From Shewanella glacialimarina (GTDB taxonomy: Bacteria; Pseudomonadota; Gammaproteobacteria; Enterobacterales; Shewanellaceae), in assembly GCF_020511155.1 (NCBI RefSeq), contig NZ_CP041216.1, positions 930,001-994,000 on the forward strand: DNA of 64,000 nucleotides, in the 5' to 3' direction. Of the stretch, positions 19,516-28,786 are shown piece after piece. How positions within the stretch are numbered: the stretch's first letter is position 1; each line of letters begins with the position of its first letter. Below the pieces are notes generated by a model. It ran no database searches. It was given only the letters and a program-made list of their open reading frames with translations, and was not told the origin of the DNA. Both the position numbers and the translations under genes were made by a program.

Positions 19516-20562
19516 ATGTTTACAGTGGTCCCTGTTACTCATCAGTTTGACGCTATGATCCAACATAAGATTGATCAAAAAACTAAACCTCAGGGATCAC
19601 TAGGCTTACTGGAAGTATTAGTTAAGCAAATCGCTCAAATACAGTTTTCATGTGATCCTACAGCCACAAAATTACATATTAACCAGCCGGGTTTATTGGT
19701 GTTTGCAGGCGACCACGGTATAGCTAAGTACGGCGTGTCTATTGCCCCAAGCGAAGTCACTAGTCAAATGGTGGCTAATTTTGTTAACGGTGGCGCTGCA
19801 GTTAACGTTTTTTGCCGGCAAATGGGGTTTAATCTAGAAGTAATAGATGCTGGTGTACTTGCTCCTTTGGGGTTAGATGGGGTGACAGAACACAGATTAG
19901 GTAATGGTACTGCAGCGATTCATCTGGCACCAGCAATGAGTATTGATCAAGTCACACAAGGTTTTGAGGCTGCTAGTGAAGTGGTTGAACGCCATGTATT
20001 GTCGGGTTGTAATGTCATCGCCCTTGGTGAAATGGGCATAGGTAATACCTCATCCGCTGCGGCAATTATGGCGGTATTACTTGATATAGATGTTGAGCAA
20101 TGCGTCGGGCGCGGTACAGGTATTGATGACAAAACCTATGCATTGAAAAAATTACTTATTAGCCAAGCATTGGCATTACATGGTTCAAAAATTAGCTCTC
20201 CTTTGCATATTTTGGCTTATTTAGGGGGCTTTGAAATCGTGCAAATGACCGGGGCTATCTTGGCTGCGGCTGAGCGAAAAATATTAGTGCTAATTGATGG
20301 GTTTATCTCTACCGCTGCGGCATTAGTCGCTGTAAGATTACACCCTGCGGCTCGAGATTATTTAGTGTTTGCTCATCAATCAGAAGAACAAGGGCATAAA
20401 TTAATGCTGGCGCATTTAAATGCTAAACCTATTTTGTCCCTGGGATTACGTTTAGGGGAAGGAACGGGTGCAGCGCTGGCATTACCGATAGTACAAGCAG
20501 CAATCAATTTTTATAATGATATGGCCAGTTTTGAAGATGCTGGTGTTAATAATGTAGTTTAA
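19516..20562 (+). CDS. cobT: nicotinate-nucleotide--dimethylbenzimidazole phosphoribosyltransferase
   Basis: Makes alpha-ribazole phosphate from nicotinate mononucleotide and dimethylbenzimidazole, the lower ligand of B12. 348 residues, normal length. Conserved blocks include [48 protein letters not shown] and the C-terminal [14 protein letters not shown] with the catalytic Glu. The ATG at 19516 has GAGGAG five bases upstream, so I prefer it to the GTG at 19510. It is the first gene after an 83-base gap in the operon, so a secondary start of transcription is possible; no second riboswitch is visible there. Confidence 0.96.
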   Translation: MFTVVPVTHQFDAMIQHKIDQKTKPQGSLGLLEVLVKQIAQIQFSCDPTATKLHINQPGLLVFAGDHGIAKYGVSIAPSEVTSQMVANFVNGGAAVNVFCRQMGFNLEVIDAGVLAPLGLDGVTEHRLGNGTAAIHLAPAMSIDQVTQGFEAASEVVERHVLSGCNVIALGEMGIGNTSSAAAIMAVLLDIDVEQCVGRGTGIDDKTYALKKLLISQALALHGSKISSPLHILAYLGGFEIVQMTGAILAAAERKILVLIDGFISTAAALVAVRLHPAARDYLVFAHQSEEQGHKLMLAHLNAKPILSLGLRLGEGTGAALALPIVQAAINFYNDMASFEDAGVNNVV

Positions 20563-20569
20563 GGAAAGT

Positions 20570-21352
20570 ATGGCTAATCTATACCGTGGTTTAAGACAAT
20601 TAAATCTATTTTTTGTAGCATTAAGTTTTTTTACTCGTCTTCCTATCCCATCATGGGTGGTAATTGATGCTGAAAAGCTCAATAAATCTAGCCGATTTTT
20701 TGGTGTAGTAGGCTTAGTGATTGGCTTAATCAGTGCCTTGGTATTTTGGCTAGTTCAACTTATTTTACCGGCCAGTATAGCGGTATTAGTGGCCATGGTC
20801 GTCGGTGTTATTGCCACCGGTGGCTTCCATGAAGATGGCTTAGCGGACACTGCCGATGGTTTTGGCGGTGGCTGGACGGTTGAAGAAAAACTGCTGATAA
20901 TGAAAGACTCCCGCTTGGGAAGTTATGGCGCGTTAGCCATTGGTTTAGCGTTATTATTGAAATGGCAGTTATTAGTGGAGCTAGCATTATATAGCCCAAT
21001 GGCGGCAATTAGTGGTTTTATTGTGGCACATACATTAAGCCGAGTGGTTGCAGCAAGCTTAATATTCAGTGAAAAATATGTCCGAGATGACAGTGGCAAA
21101 TCTAAGCCTTTAGCAAAGCACCAATCGTTAAATGATTTATTCATTTTGTTAGCCAGTGGTATTTTTGTATTATTGTGGCTAAATGGTTTTGCTGCTTTTG
21201 CTTTGTTTATTATTCTCTGGGGAGTACGCTTTTTATTAGGCAGTTTATTTAGAAGCCAAATAGGCGGATACACGGGTGATACCTTAGGTGCCGCGCAACA
21301 AGTTAGCGAAATTATATGCTACTTGGTTATTTTGGCGGTTGGTTTAAGTTAG
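20570..21352 (+). CDS. cobS: adenosylcobinamide-GDP ribazoletransferase (cobalamin synthase)
   Basis: Joins adenosylcobinamide-GDP to alpha-ribazole (phosphate), the last coupling step of the nucleotide loop; an integral inner-membrane enzyme. 260 residues with several hydrophobic helices and the family's conserved acidic motif GGFHEDGLADTADGFGGGW (about residues 83-101). The DSRLGSYGALA segment and GYTGDTLGAAQQ near the C-terminus are also typical. The ATG at 20570 follows an AAGGAAAG ribosome site, seven bases after cobT. Its stop overlaps the cobU start by one base. Confidence 0.96.
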   Translation: MANLYRGLRQLNLFFVALSFFTRLPIPSWVVIDAEKLNKSSRFFGVVGLVIGLISALVFWLVQLILPASIAVLVAMVVGVIATGGFHEDGLADTADGFGGGWTVEEKLLIMKDSRLGSYGALAIGLALLLKWQLLVELALYSPMAAISGFIVAHTLSRVVAASLIFSEKYVRDDSGKSKPLAKHQSLNDLFILLASGIFVLLWLNGFAAFALFIILWGVRFLLGSLFRSQIGGYTGDTLGAAQQVSEIICYLVILAVGLS

Positions 21353-21924
21353 TGATCCATTTAGTACTCGGTGGAGCCAGAAGCGGTAAAAGTCGCTTTG
21401 CAGAGCAGCAAGTTGCCAATATTGTTAAGCCGCTACCGCAACATATGGACATCATTTACATTGCAACCGCAACCGCGGATGATGACGAGATGAGTATAAG
21501 AATTACTCGTCATCAACAGGATAGACAAGCCAGTCAGTTGTTGTGGCAAACCATTGAAACACCATTGGCACTGGCTGATTGTTTAGGTCAAATTGATAAA
21601 GCTGACCAGGTTATTTTAGTTGACTGCTTAACCCTCTATTTAACTAATCATCTATTATCCTTGGCACCAGAGCAATTACAAAACGGCACCCTGTCTAGCT
21701 GGCAAATGGAAAAGCAGCAGTTATTGTCGACTTTGCCGCAAATGCAATCTCATATTATATTAGTCAGTAATGAAGTGGGGTCGGGTATTGTGCCTATGGG
21801 GGAACTGAGCCGTGAATTTGTCGATCAAGCTGGCTGGCTAAATCAAGCCGTCGCCTCATTGGCTGATAAAGTCAGCTTAGTCGTTGCCGGATTACCTCTT
21901 TCATTAAAAGCACCTAAATCGTAA
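21352..21924 (+). CDS. cobU: adenosylcobinamide kinase / guanylyltransferase
   Basis: Bifunctional enzyme that phosphorylates adenosylcobinamide and transfers GMP to it. The N-terminal P-loop [12 protein letters not shown], the guanylylation-site region TRHQQDRQ with the family His, and [13 protein letters not shown] are visible, as is [10 protein letters not shown]. The frame extends upstream to an ATG at 21316 inside cobS, but the GTG at 21352, overlapping the cobS stop (TAGTG), puts the P-loop six residues from the N-terminus as in known CobU. That gives 190 residues. Its stop overlaps the cobQ ATG by one base. Confidence 0.95.
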   Translation: MIHLVLGGARSGKSRFAEQQVANIVKPLPQHMDIIYIATATADDDEMSIRITRHQQDRQASQLLWQTIETPLALADCLGQIDKADQVILVDCLTLYLTNHLLSLAPEQLQNGTLSSWQMEKQQLLSTLPQMQSHIILVSNEVGSGIVPMGELSREFVDQAGWLNQAVASLADKVSLVVAGLPLSLKAPKS

Positions 21925-23489
21925 TGACTATAGATAGCGCTCAATTCAATACAAGTCATACCCCATCTACTGGCGATATTAAAAATACATTAACAGGGGC
22001 TTTGATGGTGCAGGGCACCACATCCGATGCGGGTAAAAGTACTCTAGTTGCTGGTTTGTGCCGTGTTTTTGCCCGTAAACATATTGCTGTTGCCCCCTTC
22101 AAACCACAGAATATGGCGTTAAACAGTGCGGTAACCGAAGACGGTGGTGAAATTGGCCGAGCACAAGCGTTGCAAGCCACAGCCTGTTATCTAAAGCCGC
22201 ATACTGATTTTAATCCCGTATTACTCAAACCTAGCTCTGATACCGGCGCTCAAGTTATTATTCATGGTAAAGCGTTAACCACACTTGAAGCTAAAGCATT
22301 TTTTGGACCTGAAAGCCAAGGTTATAAAACCCTAGCATTAACGGCAGTGATGCAATCTTATCGGCGCTTGCAGCAACAGTACTCACTGGTCGTTATTGAA
22401 GGCGCTGGCAGTCCCGCTGAAATTAATTTACGCCAGGGTGATATCGCTAATATGGGCTTTGCCGAAGTAGCGGATTGCCCGGTGATAATCATTGCTGATA
22501 TCGATAAAGGCGGTGTGTTTGCTCACCTTGTGGGTACATTGGCACTGTTGAGCGAATCCGAACAAGCTAGAGTAAAAGGCTTTGTGATTAATCGATTTCG
22601 CGGTGATATAGGTTTGCTTCAACCCGGTATTGACTGGTTAGAAAGCTATACTAAAAAACCTGTTTTTGGTGTATTACCTTATTTGCACGACTTACATCTT
22701 GATGCTGAAGACGGTTTAGTTGAATCTTCAAACCTAAGCCCCTCACTTACCACGAACAAGCTAATCGTATTGGTGCTAGTTTTTCCGCGGATCAGTAATC
22801 ATACCGACTTTGATCCATTACGCCTGCATCCTCAGGTTGAGTTTCGCTATATTAGTGTGGCTGATCAGCATAAGGTGTTTCCTGATGCTGATTTGATTAT
22901 TTTACCTGGCAGTAAGAATGTCCGTGCCGACTTACTTTTTATGCGCCAGCAAGGCTGGGATAAGGCTATTTCTAAGCATTTACGTTACGGTGGAAAGGTT
23001 ATTGGTATTTGCGGTGGTTATCAAATGCTAGGCCAGCTGATTGATGATCCCCACGGTGTAGAAGATATTGCAGGCAGCATCAAAGGTTTAGCTTTGTTGG
23101 ATATTAATACTGAATTAACCACACATAAAACCCTTACTCAAGTAAGTGGTTACTTACAATTAGAGCAGCAACAGGTTAGCTTTACAGGCTATGAAATTCA
23201 TTGTGGTGTATCGAACTTTACCCATAGTGATATTACACATCCTATTAAGATCGGTACTGAAGCGACTCAGTTTGATGGTCAAGTTAGTCAAGATAACTTG
23301 ATTATGGGCACTTATATCCACGGCTTATTTGATAGTCCAGCAGCTTGCCAGCTACTTTTACAATGGGCCGGTCTTGCACAAGCTGAAGTTATCGACATTA
23401 ATCACATTCGCGAACAGCAATTAAATCGTCTTGCTGCCATATTAGAAACACATCTTGATTTAGACAAATTAACCGGAGTGATCTCATGA
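21924..23489 (+). CDS. cobQ: adenosylcobyric acid synthase
   Basis: Amidates four corrin side chains of adenosylcobyrinic acid diamide using glutamine. 521 residues. The N-terminal dethiobiotin-synthetase-like ATP domain has the P-loop [14 protein letters not shown] (about residues 31-44), then [12 protein letters not shown]. The C-terminal glutamine amidotransferase domain has the catalytic Cys in [11 protein letters not shown] and His in GTYIHGLFD. Its presence alongside the absence of earlier corrin-ring genes in the window suggests use on scavenged incomplete corrinoids or a further locus elsewhere. It overlaps cobU by one base and cobO by four (ATGA). Confidence 0.96.
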   Translation: MTIDSAQFNTSHTPSTGDIKNTLTGALMVQGTTSDAGKSTLVAGLCRVFARKHIAVAPFKPQNMALNSAVTEDGGEIGRAQALQATACYLKPHTDFNPVLLKPSSDTGAQVIIHGKALTTLEAKAFFGPESQGYKTLALTAVMQSYRRLQQQYSLVVIEGAGSPAEINLRQGDIANMGFAEVADCPVIIIADIDKGGVFAHLVGTLALLSESEQARVKGFVINRFRGDIGLLQPGIDWLESYTKKPVFGVLPYLHDLHLDAEDGLVESSNLSPSLTTNKLIVLVLVFPRISNHTDFDPLRLHPQVEFRYISVADQHKVFPDADLIILPGSKNVRADLLFMRQQGWDKAISKHLRYGGKVIGICGGYQMLGQLIDDPHGVEDIAGSIKGLALLDINTELTTHKTLTQVSGYLQLEQQQVSFTGYEIHCGVSNFTHSDITHPIKIGTEATQFDGQVSQDNLIMGTYIHGLFDSPAACQLLLQWAGLAQAEVIDINHIREQQLNRLAAILETHLDLDKLTGVIS

Positions 23490-24178
23490 CCGAGAAGACA
23501 ACAGACAACAATACAAACATCGACAGTACTGATGTTGACAGTACTAATCTTGACAATACAAGTCTTGAAAGTACTAAGCTTGATAATCAAAAGGCGGATC
23601 GCCATAAAGCACGTCAACAAAAAGTAAAGCTAGGTGTAGACGCTAAAATTGCCGCAGCACAGGAAGAAAAGGGCATTTTATTAGTACTTACCGGTAATGG
23701 TAAAGGTAAATCAACTTCTGGCTTTGGCTCTGTTGCACGTGCGGCCGGCCACGGTCACAAAGCCGCGGTAGTGCAATTTATTAAAGGCACTTGGGCATGT
23801 GGTGAACGTAATTTGTTAGAAGGTGCAGGGGTTGAGTTCCATGTTATGGGAACCGGCTTTACCTGGGAAACACAAGATAAAGAAAAAGATACTAAAGCGG
23901 CTGTAGAAGCCTGGGAATACGCAGAGAAACTACTGCAAGATGAGTCGGTTAATTTATTATTATTGGACGAGTTAACCTACATGGTTAGCTATCATTATAT
24001 CGAGTTAGAGCGTGTACTCACAGCGTTGAGAAATAGACCTGCTATGCAACATGTGATTATTACTGGGCGTTCTTGTCACCGGGAGATTATCGAGCTTGCT
24101 GATACGGTGAGTGAAGTCCAGCCGATTAAGCATGCGTTTAATGCAGGGATTAAAGCTCAGTTAGGATTTGACTATTAA
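23486..24178 (+). CDS. cobO: cob(I)yrinic acid a,c-diamide adenosyltransferase with repetitive N-terminus
   Basis: Adds the 5'-deoxyadenosyl group of ATP to reduced corrinoids (CobO/BtuR family). The P-loop is [14 protein letters not shown] (about residues 72-85), and the acidic [11 protein letters not shown] and late [15 protein letters not shown] are conserved. The core starts near residue 55. Before it, residues 12-36 form five five-residue repeats of the form [IVL]-[DE]-[SN]-T/Q-x, which are Asp/Ser/Thr-rich and not part of the enzyme fold. Its ATG overlaps the cobQ stop. Last gene of the operon, followed by a strong bidirectional terminator. Confidence 0.95.
   Translation: MTEKTTDNNTNIDSTDVDSTNLDNTSLESTKLDNQKADRHKARQQKVKLGVDAKIAAAQEEKGILLVLTGNGKGKSTSGFGSVARAAGHGHKAAVVQFIKGTWACGERNLLEGAGVEFHVMGTGFTWETQDKEKDTKAAVEAWEYAEKLLQDESVNLLLLDELTYMVSYHYIELERVLTALRNRPAMQHVIITGRSCHREIIELADTVSEVQPIKHAFNAGIKAQLGFDY
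23519..23593 (+). repeat. 15-bp in-frame repeat in the 5' part of cobO
   Basis: Five imperfect 15-base units encoding [20 protein letters not shown] and LDNQK. It lies in a low-complexity extension outside the conserved adenosyltransferase domain and probably arose by slippage. Confidence 0.75.
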
Positions 24179-24220
24179 TCAATAAAAATGTCGCTGAAAA
24201 CATGCATTGGCTTCAGCTAA

Positions 24221-24255
24221 AAAAATGGCCAACTTACGTTAAGTTGGCCATTTTT
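24221..24255. terminator. bidirectional terminator between cobO and the GYF_2-like gene
   Basis: Arms AAAAATGGCCAACTTA and TAAGTTGGCCATTTTT pair perfectly over a three-base loop, with T-runs on both strands. It lies between convergent genes. Confidence 0.93.
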
Positions 24256-24269
24256 ATTGGTACTTAGTG

Positions 24270-25577
24270 TTAACGACGTCTTCTACTACGGCGGCGCATA
24301 CGGCTTTCTTTATCTGCTGCAGTAGGTTCCCCGTCAGTTCCATTTCGTTCTTCATTATCAAGAAAATCGTCATCATGGTCATCATGGTCATCATGGTCAT
24401 CATCTAGATCATCATTACTGTGGGCTAGAGATACTGGTGATTCCACTTTGACTTCTTGCTTTGGATCAACTTTTTTATCGCCCCTGAACACTGATTTTAA
24501 AATACTGGTCACGCCTTGCAATTTTGCAGAGGGCTCAGCTTTTGAACTAGACTTTTCATCAGGTATAGCAGGGCTTGCTTCAAAAACCTTTTCAAGCTTT
24601 TGTTCTATATTATTTTTTAGTTCTTCAGAAAATTGAATGTTATCAATTTTCTCTTGCGACTTTTTTGGCGTAATATCATCAATAGATTCCCCCGGCTTCA
24701 AGCGTACAGCAACATTGTCCATGCTGGCCGATGGTCGGATAGGCTGAGGGTCTAACGATGCTGTTCTGGGTCTAATTTCAGCAACGTTATCTAGGGTGAT
24801 TGTTTTACTGATAATAGGATCTACAGGCACTGTTTTTGTTGCAACGGGATCTAATGATAATCCTGAGCTAGCAACAGGGTCTAATGATGCAGACTTGGTT
24901 GCTATAGGGTCAAGTGATAACGTTTTAGTAGCGACAGGATCAATAGATGCCGATTTAGTGGCAACTGGATCGATTGATGTTGATTTCGCTGCTACTGATT
25001 CAAATGATACGCTTGAGGCAATAATTGATGTGGCAGAAGCATCTGACGTGACTTGAGACGGCGTAGGCACTGAAGCTTGATCTTTTTCTCTTATTTGTAG
25101 ACGTTTATCAAATTCTGCAGTGACTTCAGCTATTTCAGATTTAGCAATACTGACAGCGTTAACAAGTTCTTCAAAATGGGCTTGATAATCTTCATATCGA
25201 CTTTCAATGCTGCTGATATTGTTCTTAACTTCATCGCTCAACTTACTTGTAAGACGCTTGTATATGTTTATTTCTTGTTCTAATTCATATAGATAGGTCT
25301 TAGAGTATTTAATAGACTCGTCTATTTCGACGAGGTTTTCAGTCAACTCATGTCGCTTAGAGGTAAACTCGTTAATAAGCTCTTTTGGAATTTGAGCTGG
25401 TGATTCTGGCTGCGACACTAAACCAGAGAATTCACTGATATGGCTAACCGGCAGCCATTGTGAAAATGCTGGATGCCAGCCATAACAGTTAGGCTGGTCT
25501 TGTAAAAACGCAATAGCCTCAACTTCGGTTAATGGCCCTGTTACGTCGCCATCATGTGAAAAAAACCATTTTTTCAT
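24270..25577 (-). CDS. GYF_2-like (DUF4339) protein with coiled coil, decapeptide repeats and D/H-rich tail
   Basis: About 435 residues, function unknown. Order of parts: a GYF_2-like domain (residues 1-50: MKKWFFSHDGDVTGPL then HPAFSQWLPVSHISEF), a coiled coil (about 65-145), eight ten-residue repeats of the SLDPVATKxx type (about 185-265), a region with charged helices, an Asp/His-rich stretch (DDDHDDHDDHDDD) and a basic RRRSRRRR end. No signal peptide or membrane segment. The chosen ATG (25577) matches the start of the paralogue next door; an ATG two codons earlier is also possible. It sits 67 bases downstream of the paralogue, so they are probably co-transcribed. GYF_2 domains are thought to bind peptides. 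Confidence 0.75.
   Translation of the reverse strand: MKKWFFSHDGDVTGPLTEVEAIAFLQDQPNCYGWHPAFSQWLPVSHISEFSGLVSQPESPAQIPKELINEFTSKRHELTENLVEIDESIKYSKTYLYELEQEINIYKRLTSKLSDEVKNNISSIESRYEDYQAHFEELVNAVSIAKSEIAEVTAEFDKRLQIREKDQASVPTPSQVTSDASATSIIASSVSFESVAAKSTSIDPVATKSASIDPVATKTLSLDPIATKSASLDPVASSGLSLDPVATKTVPVDPIISKTITLDNVAEIRPRTASLDPQPIRPSASMDNVAVRLKPGESIDDITPKKSQEKIDNIQFSEELKNNIEQKLEKVFEASPAIPDEKSSSKAEPSAKLQGVTSILKSVFRGDKKVDPKQEVKVESPVSLAHSNDDLDDDHDDHDDHDDDFLDNEERNGTDGEPTAADKESRMRRRSRRRR
24371..24403. repeat. 9-bp tandem repeat coding the Asp/His-rich tail
   Basis: CATCATGGT occurs three times in a row, then a partial copy. It encodes the Asp-Asp-His repeats of the leftward gene and is a likely slippage site in steps of three codons. 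Confidence 0.8.
24781..25020. repeat. 30-bp tandem repeat, eight units, inside the GYF_2-like gene
   Basis: Eight consecutive 30-base units in exact register (starts at 24781, 24811, 24841 and so on to 24991), each with a central GGATC- or GGGTC-like core. They encode ten-residue units of the form [ST]-[LIV]-D-[PN]-[VI]-A-[TS]-K-x-x. Unit number is a likely length polymorphism between strains. Confidence 0.88.
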
Positions 25578-25644
25578 AGTCATTATTCTTATTTAGTCGT
25601 TATCAACAGTGATTAGGAGTTTTCGCAAATATGATTTGGAATCA

Positions 25645-26070
25645 TTACTTAGTTGCGACGCCAGCAAGAGTTCTTTGTAAAGCCTCATACTGTTCATTAA
25701 CACTTCGGATTGTTGTTTTAACTTCTTGATTTAAATTCTGGGTTATCGTTTTCGTCTTATTAGTATCACGATCAAAATCAGCGAGTGAAGCGCTAAGAGA
25801 CTTTATCGTAGTTTCAATTCGACTTAGTGCGGTATTAAGCTCTTGTTCTTTTTCTATAAAACGCTCAATCAACTTTTTTGGGATCGCTTGAGGCGGAGGT
25901 GGTGGTGTGATTACTATATCAAACTCATCGACATGACTGACTGGTATCCATTGGGCATAAGAAGGATGCCAAGCATAAGTGTCTGGGTTTTTTTCGATAA
26001 ACTTGTTTGAGTCCGACAAGCCTAGAGGCCCGCTAACTTCACCATTATGTGAGAAATACCATTCTTTCAT
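25645..26070 (-). CDS. GYF_2-like (DUF4339) protein with coiled coil
   Basis: A 141-residue paralogue of the neighbouring larger protein. The N-terminal 50 residues align closely (MKEWYFSHNGEVSGPL, HPSYAQWIPVSHVDEF). A Pro-rich turn and an IPKKLIERF segment also match the neighbour. A heptad-rich helix follows to the end (about 70-135), but the decapeptide repeats and the acidic and basic tails are missing. It is cytoplasmic by appearance and upstream of the larger copy on the same strand. The pair looks like a tandem duplication after which one copy gained repeats. Function unknown. Confidence 0.75.
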   Translation of the reverse strand: MKEWYFSHNGEVSGPLGLSDSNKFIEKNPDTYAWHPSYAQWIPVSHVDEFDIVITPPPPPQAIPKKLIERFIEKEQELNTALSRIETTIKSLSASLADFDRDTNKTKTITQNLNQEVKTTIRSVNEQYEALQRTLAGVATK

Positions 26071-26412
26071 AGTTCCACTTTTATCCTTAACAGTGCTTGA
26101 GCTTATAGTAATTTTTATAATTAATCAGGGGTGTAGTCTACAACTATAGTCACGTTTCTGCGGCAACGTCACTTGGTTTGTCATGTTTTTTGGGCTAACA
26201 GCGTCAACGACAAGTAGAAGTCACAATTAGCACCTATATATTTTGTTACAATAACCTATATTTTTTAACATGACTACTGTTTATCAAGGATCGATCTTGT
26301 TAAATGTGTAATGTCTATTTGACGCAAACTTAACACTGCTGCAGTGTTAAGCCTTTTTTTAGTGCTGATAAAATAGTCTAATTATTTTTACCTAGCGGGT
26401 CTTTGATGTCGA
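26071..26412. other. intergenic region with an orphan rightward terminator
   Basis: 342 bases between two leftward genes. It should contain the promoter of the GYF_2 pair. The notable element is a strong rightward terminator at 26329-26360 with no annotated rightward gene before it; the only start codon with a frame (near 26270) gives 13 residues. Confidence 0.5.
26329..26360 (+). terminator. orphan rho-independent terminator (rightward)
   Basis: Perfect ten-base stem CTTAACACTG / CAGTGTTAAG with a three-base loop, then CC and seven T. The orientation is opposite to the flanking genes, so it would end an unannotated rightward transcript, possibly a small RNA. Confidence 0.75.
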
Positions 26413-28119
26413 TCATTCAAAGTCAGCAAAAGTATTAAATTCGATCCACGCATTGCTGGTTGGGTGGTTAAAGCCGATAAATGCTGCGTGCAGATGCAAC
26501 CTGTTTTGCTGTATACCATATAAGTCATCTCCCACAATGGGTAATCCTAAGCCTAAGTGGTGGGCGCAATGCATTCTAAGTTGATGAGTGCGTCCTGTTT
26601 TTGGATATAAGTGTAAAAGGGTGCGGGCACCTTTGTGCTTATATACCTCCCAATAGGTTTCGGCTTGCTTACCGTGTTCATAACATACTAATTGCTTGGG
26701 GCGATCATTTAAGTCGACTCTAAGCGGTAAGTTTATTGTGCCATTTTGACCCTTAGGTTTACCGTCAACTAATGCAATATAGCGTTTGATTACTGTGCGG
26801 TTAATAAACTGTTGTTGTAATGCTTTGTTAGCGTCTTTGGTTAGTGCTATTACCATTAGTCCTGAAGTCGACATATCAAGACGATGTACTATAAGTGGAC
26901 CAGTGGCTTGGGGAAATAATTGTTTCATTCTGGTTTGTACTGAGTCGGTTACATTTTTTCCTGCCACAGAGAGCATCTCAGCGGGTTTATTGATAATAGC
27001 TAAGTCTTTATCTTGATAGACTATTTCAATGTGCTTATTGACTGCTGTATTCACAAGTAATGGATCAGGGTCGACGGTCATACCTTTAAGCATATGTGCC
27101 AATATAGGACGGCATTTACTGTGGCAGGCTGGGTAGAAGTTTTTATGCTGCTTTATTTCTGATTTAGGTGATGAACCCCACCAAAACTCAGCCATGGCGA
27201 TAGGGGTTAACTGGTGCTGAAACGCATACTGTAATAATTTAGGTGCGGCACATTCACCGGCACCAGCAGGAGAAAGATGATTCGGGGCATCGTGAAATAT
27301 TGTGTTTAAATCTTTGCTTTCTGCTAACACATTTAAAAATTGGTACTGATTAAACAGTTTCTTTTGCAGTTGATTAGAAAGCTGCTTGCGCTGCTTTTTT
27401 AATTGGTTTATTTGCTGTTGTCGTGTGTCAACCTGTTGCTGGGTTTGGTCAACCTTGATTGCCCAACGTTGTTTTAACTCAGCAAGCTTAGATTTTTGTT
27501 GCACACTCTGGCGACTAAGCTCAATTGACAATGATATGAATGCTTCAGCTGTCATGTTATTTTGCGCTAAGGCTAAATCAGCTTGCTCACGCTGATCTTT
27601 TCTATGCTTACGGCTTTCAATAATGACTGATCGCAGCTGTGCGAGATCATTTTCTGCTTGCTGCTGTTGTTCTGCTAAAAGGTCAACTAGCCTAGTTAAT
27701 TGGGGATCAGCTTCATGCTGAATAATGAGTTGATTAATATCATTGATTTGTTTATTTTCAACACTAAAAAAGCTGTCTTTAGTTAACATGTCAAACACAG
27801 GCGGTACAAAGGGTGGCAAAATATTTTGATCTGCTAGCTTGCCTGAAAATGCCGCTAAAAACCCCAGTTTGTCCTGTTGATCTTTTACAACTAGTACCCC
27901 AAACATTTTGCCTATGACCATACCACGATCGTTTTCAGGATCTAAGCCAAAGTTATGTCGCCAAGGGTTTGTGTCTAACAAGTCTTGTTGTAACTGCTCT
28001 GCAGCCTGTATGCATAGGGTGTGGGGTTGATAATAAAACGGAAAAGTAAACGACTCCGGTAAGCTGTGTTCTGCAATACTGTCATTGAAAAGAATAAAAC
28101 AGGGGTCGTTAACAGCCAT
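26413..28119 (-). CDS. RluA-family RNA pseudouridine synthase with long N-terminal extension
   Basis: A 568-residue protein. The C-terminal third (about residues 365-568) is an RluA-type synthase with IVHRLDMSTSGLMVIAL; the Asp near residue 413 is catalytic. Typical LHLYPKTGRTHQLRMH and GDDLYG segments follow. The N-terminal part begins with a globular segment of about 130 residues, then a Gln/Lys-rich coiled coil (about 140-260), then a stretch with several Cys and His (GAGECAAPK, YPACHSKCRP) that could bind metal. There is no S4 domain. Simple RluA/RluC proteins are 220-320 residues, so more than 300 residues are extra. The target uridine is unknown. It stands alone on the left strand. Confidence 0.87.
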   Translation of the reverse strand: MAVNDPCFILFNDSIAEHSLPESFTFPFYYQPHTLCIQAAEQLQQDLLDTNPWRHNFGLDPENDRGMVIGKMFGVLVVKDQQDKLGFLAAFSGKLADQNILPPFVPPVFDMLTKDSFFSVENKQINDINQLIIQHEADPQLTRLVDLLAEQQQQAENDLAQLRSVIIESRKHRKDQREQADLALAQNNMTAEAFISLSIELSRQSVQQKSKLAELKQRWAIKVDQTQQQVDTRQQQINQLKKQRKQLSNQLQKKLFNQYQFLNVLAESKDLNTIFHDAPNHLSPAGAGECAAPKLLQYAFQHQLTPIAMAEFWWGSSPKSEIKQHKNFYPACHSKCRPILAHMLKGMTVDPDPLLVNTAVNKHIEIVYQDKDLAIINKPAEMLSVAGKNVTDSVQTRMKQLFPQATGPLIVHRLDMSTSGLMVIALTKDANKALQQQFINRTVIKRYIALVDGKPKGQNGTINLPLRVDLNDRPKQLVCYEHGKQAETYWEVYKHKGARTLLHLYPKTGRTHQLRMHCAHHLGLGLPIVGDDLYGIQQNRLHLHAAFIGFNHPTSNAWIEFNTFADFE

Positions 28120-28275
28120 TAGACACTCTTACAATACAAAAGGGTGGCTATTTTACCTTGTAGTGGATTGTGATGCATCCATAAGTGCTATTACTTTAAG
28201 CGGTGTTTTCAAGCATGAAGGCTCAATAGGTCTTAGCGTAATTCAGAGGTGTTGGATTAATAATTGTTTTTTTAT

Positions 28276-28310
28276 GAAAAAATGGGCGCGGTATAAATAC
28301 TTCGCCCATT
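28276..28310 (-). terminator. terminator of the VOC-family gene
   Basis: AATGGGCG and CGCCCATT form an eight-base stem over a 14-base loop; read leftward it is followed by a T-run. It lies 23 bases after the stop codon. Confidence 0.65.
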
Positions 28311-28332
28311 CAGTGGTGATTGCATGCACCGA

Positions 28333-28719
28333 TTATTTCTTAGCAACTCTGTGCAGTGCACACAGTTTATTACCATCTGGATCGCGTAAATAGGCTAGGT
28401 ACAATTCAAAGCCAGGACCTTGGCGTAGACCTGGCGCTTCTTCACAAGCGGTACCACCACTTTTAACACCCATAGCTTCCCATGCATTAGCAGCGGCTGG
28501 GGTTTTAGCGGCAAAACCAATAGTCGTGCCGTTACCATGACAAGCAGGCTCGCCGTTAATCGGCTTAGTCAATGCAAAAATACCTGTAGGGGTGAAGTAA
28601 AAGCAGCGGCCTTTATCATCTATGACACCTGGTTCGTGGCCTAAAGTCGCTAAAATTGCGTCGTAAAACTTTTTCGACTTTTCAATATCATTAACGCCGA
28701 TCATGATGTGACTAAACAT
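28333..28719 (-). CDS. VOC (glyoxalase/bleomycin-resistance) family protein
   Basis: A 128-residue single-domain protein of the vicinal oxygen chelate superfamily. It starts MFSHIMIGVNDIEKSKKFYD, the usual first beta-strand and helix with a metal-type His, and ends with AYLRDPDGNKLCALH, which carries the second-half metal-site pattern. The size fits the short YurT/YcjR-like glyoxalase group. There is no neighbour in the same direction within an operon: the B1 beta-lactamase gene ends 68 bases upstream. The substrate cannot be inferred. Confidence 0.85.
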   Translation of the reverse strand: MFSHIMIGVNDIEKSKKFYDAILATLGHEPGVIDDKGRCFYFTPTGIFALTKPINGEPACHGNGTTIGFAAKTPAAANAWEAMGVKSGGTACEEAPGLRQGPGFELYLAYLRDPDGNKLCALHRVAKK

Positions 28720-28786
28720 GGTGACTCTCCTTGTATGAACTCATTGAGTTCGATTAATAGACGGTTTTTTGCTCAATTCAGTAAGG

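Noticed and set aside
24781..25020. Possible CRISPR array (30-bp repeats)
   Set aside because: The units are contiguous without spacers, imperfect and in frame inside a coding gene.
24796..25056. Rightward 86-codon frame with ATGS repeats
   Set aside because: It is the mirror of the 30-bp repeat of the leftward GYF_2-like gene and has no start signals.
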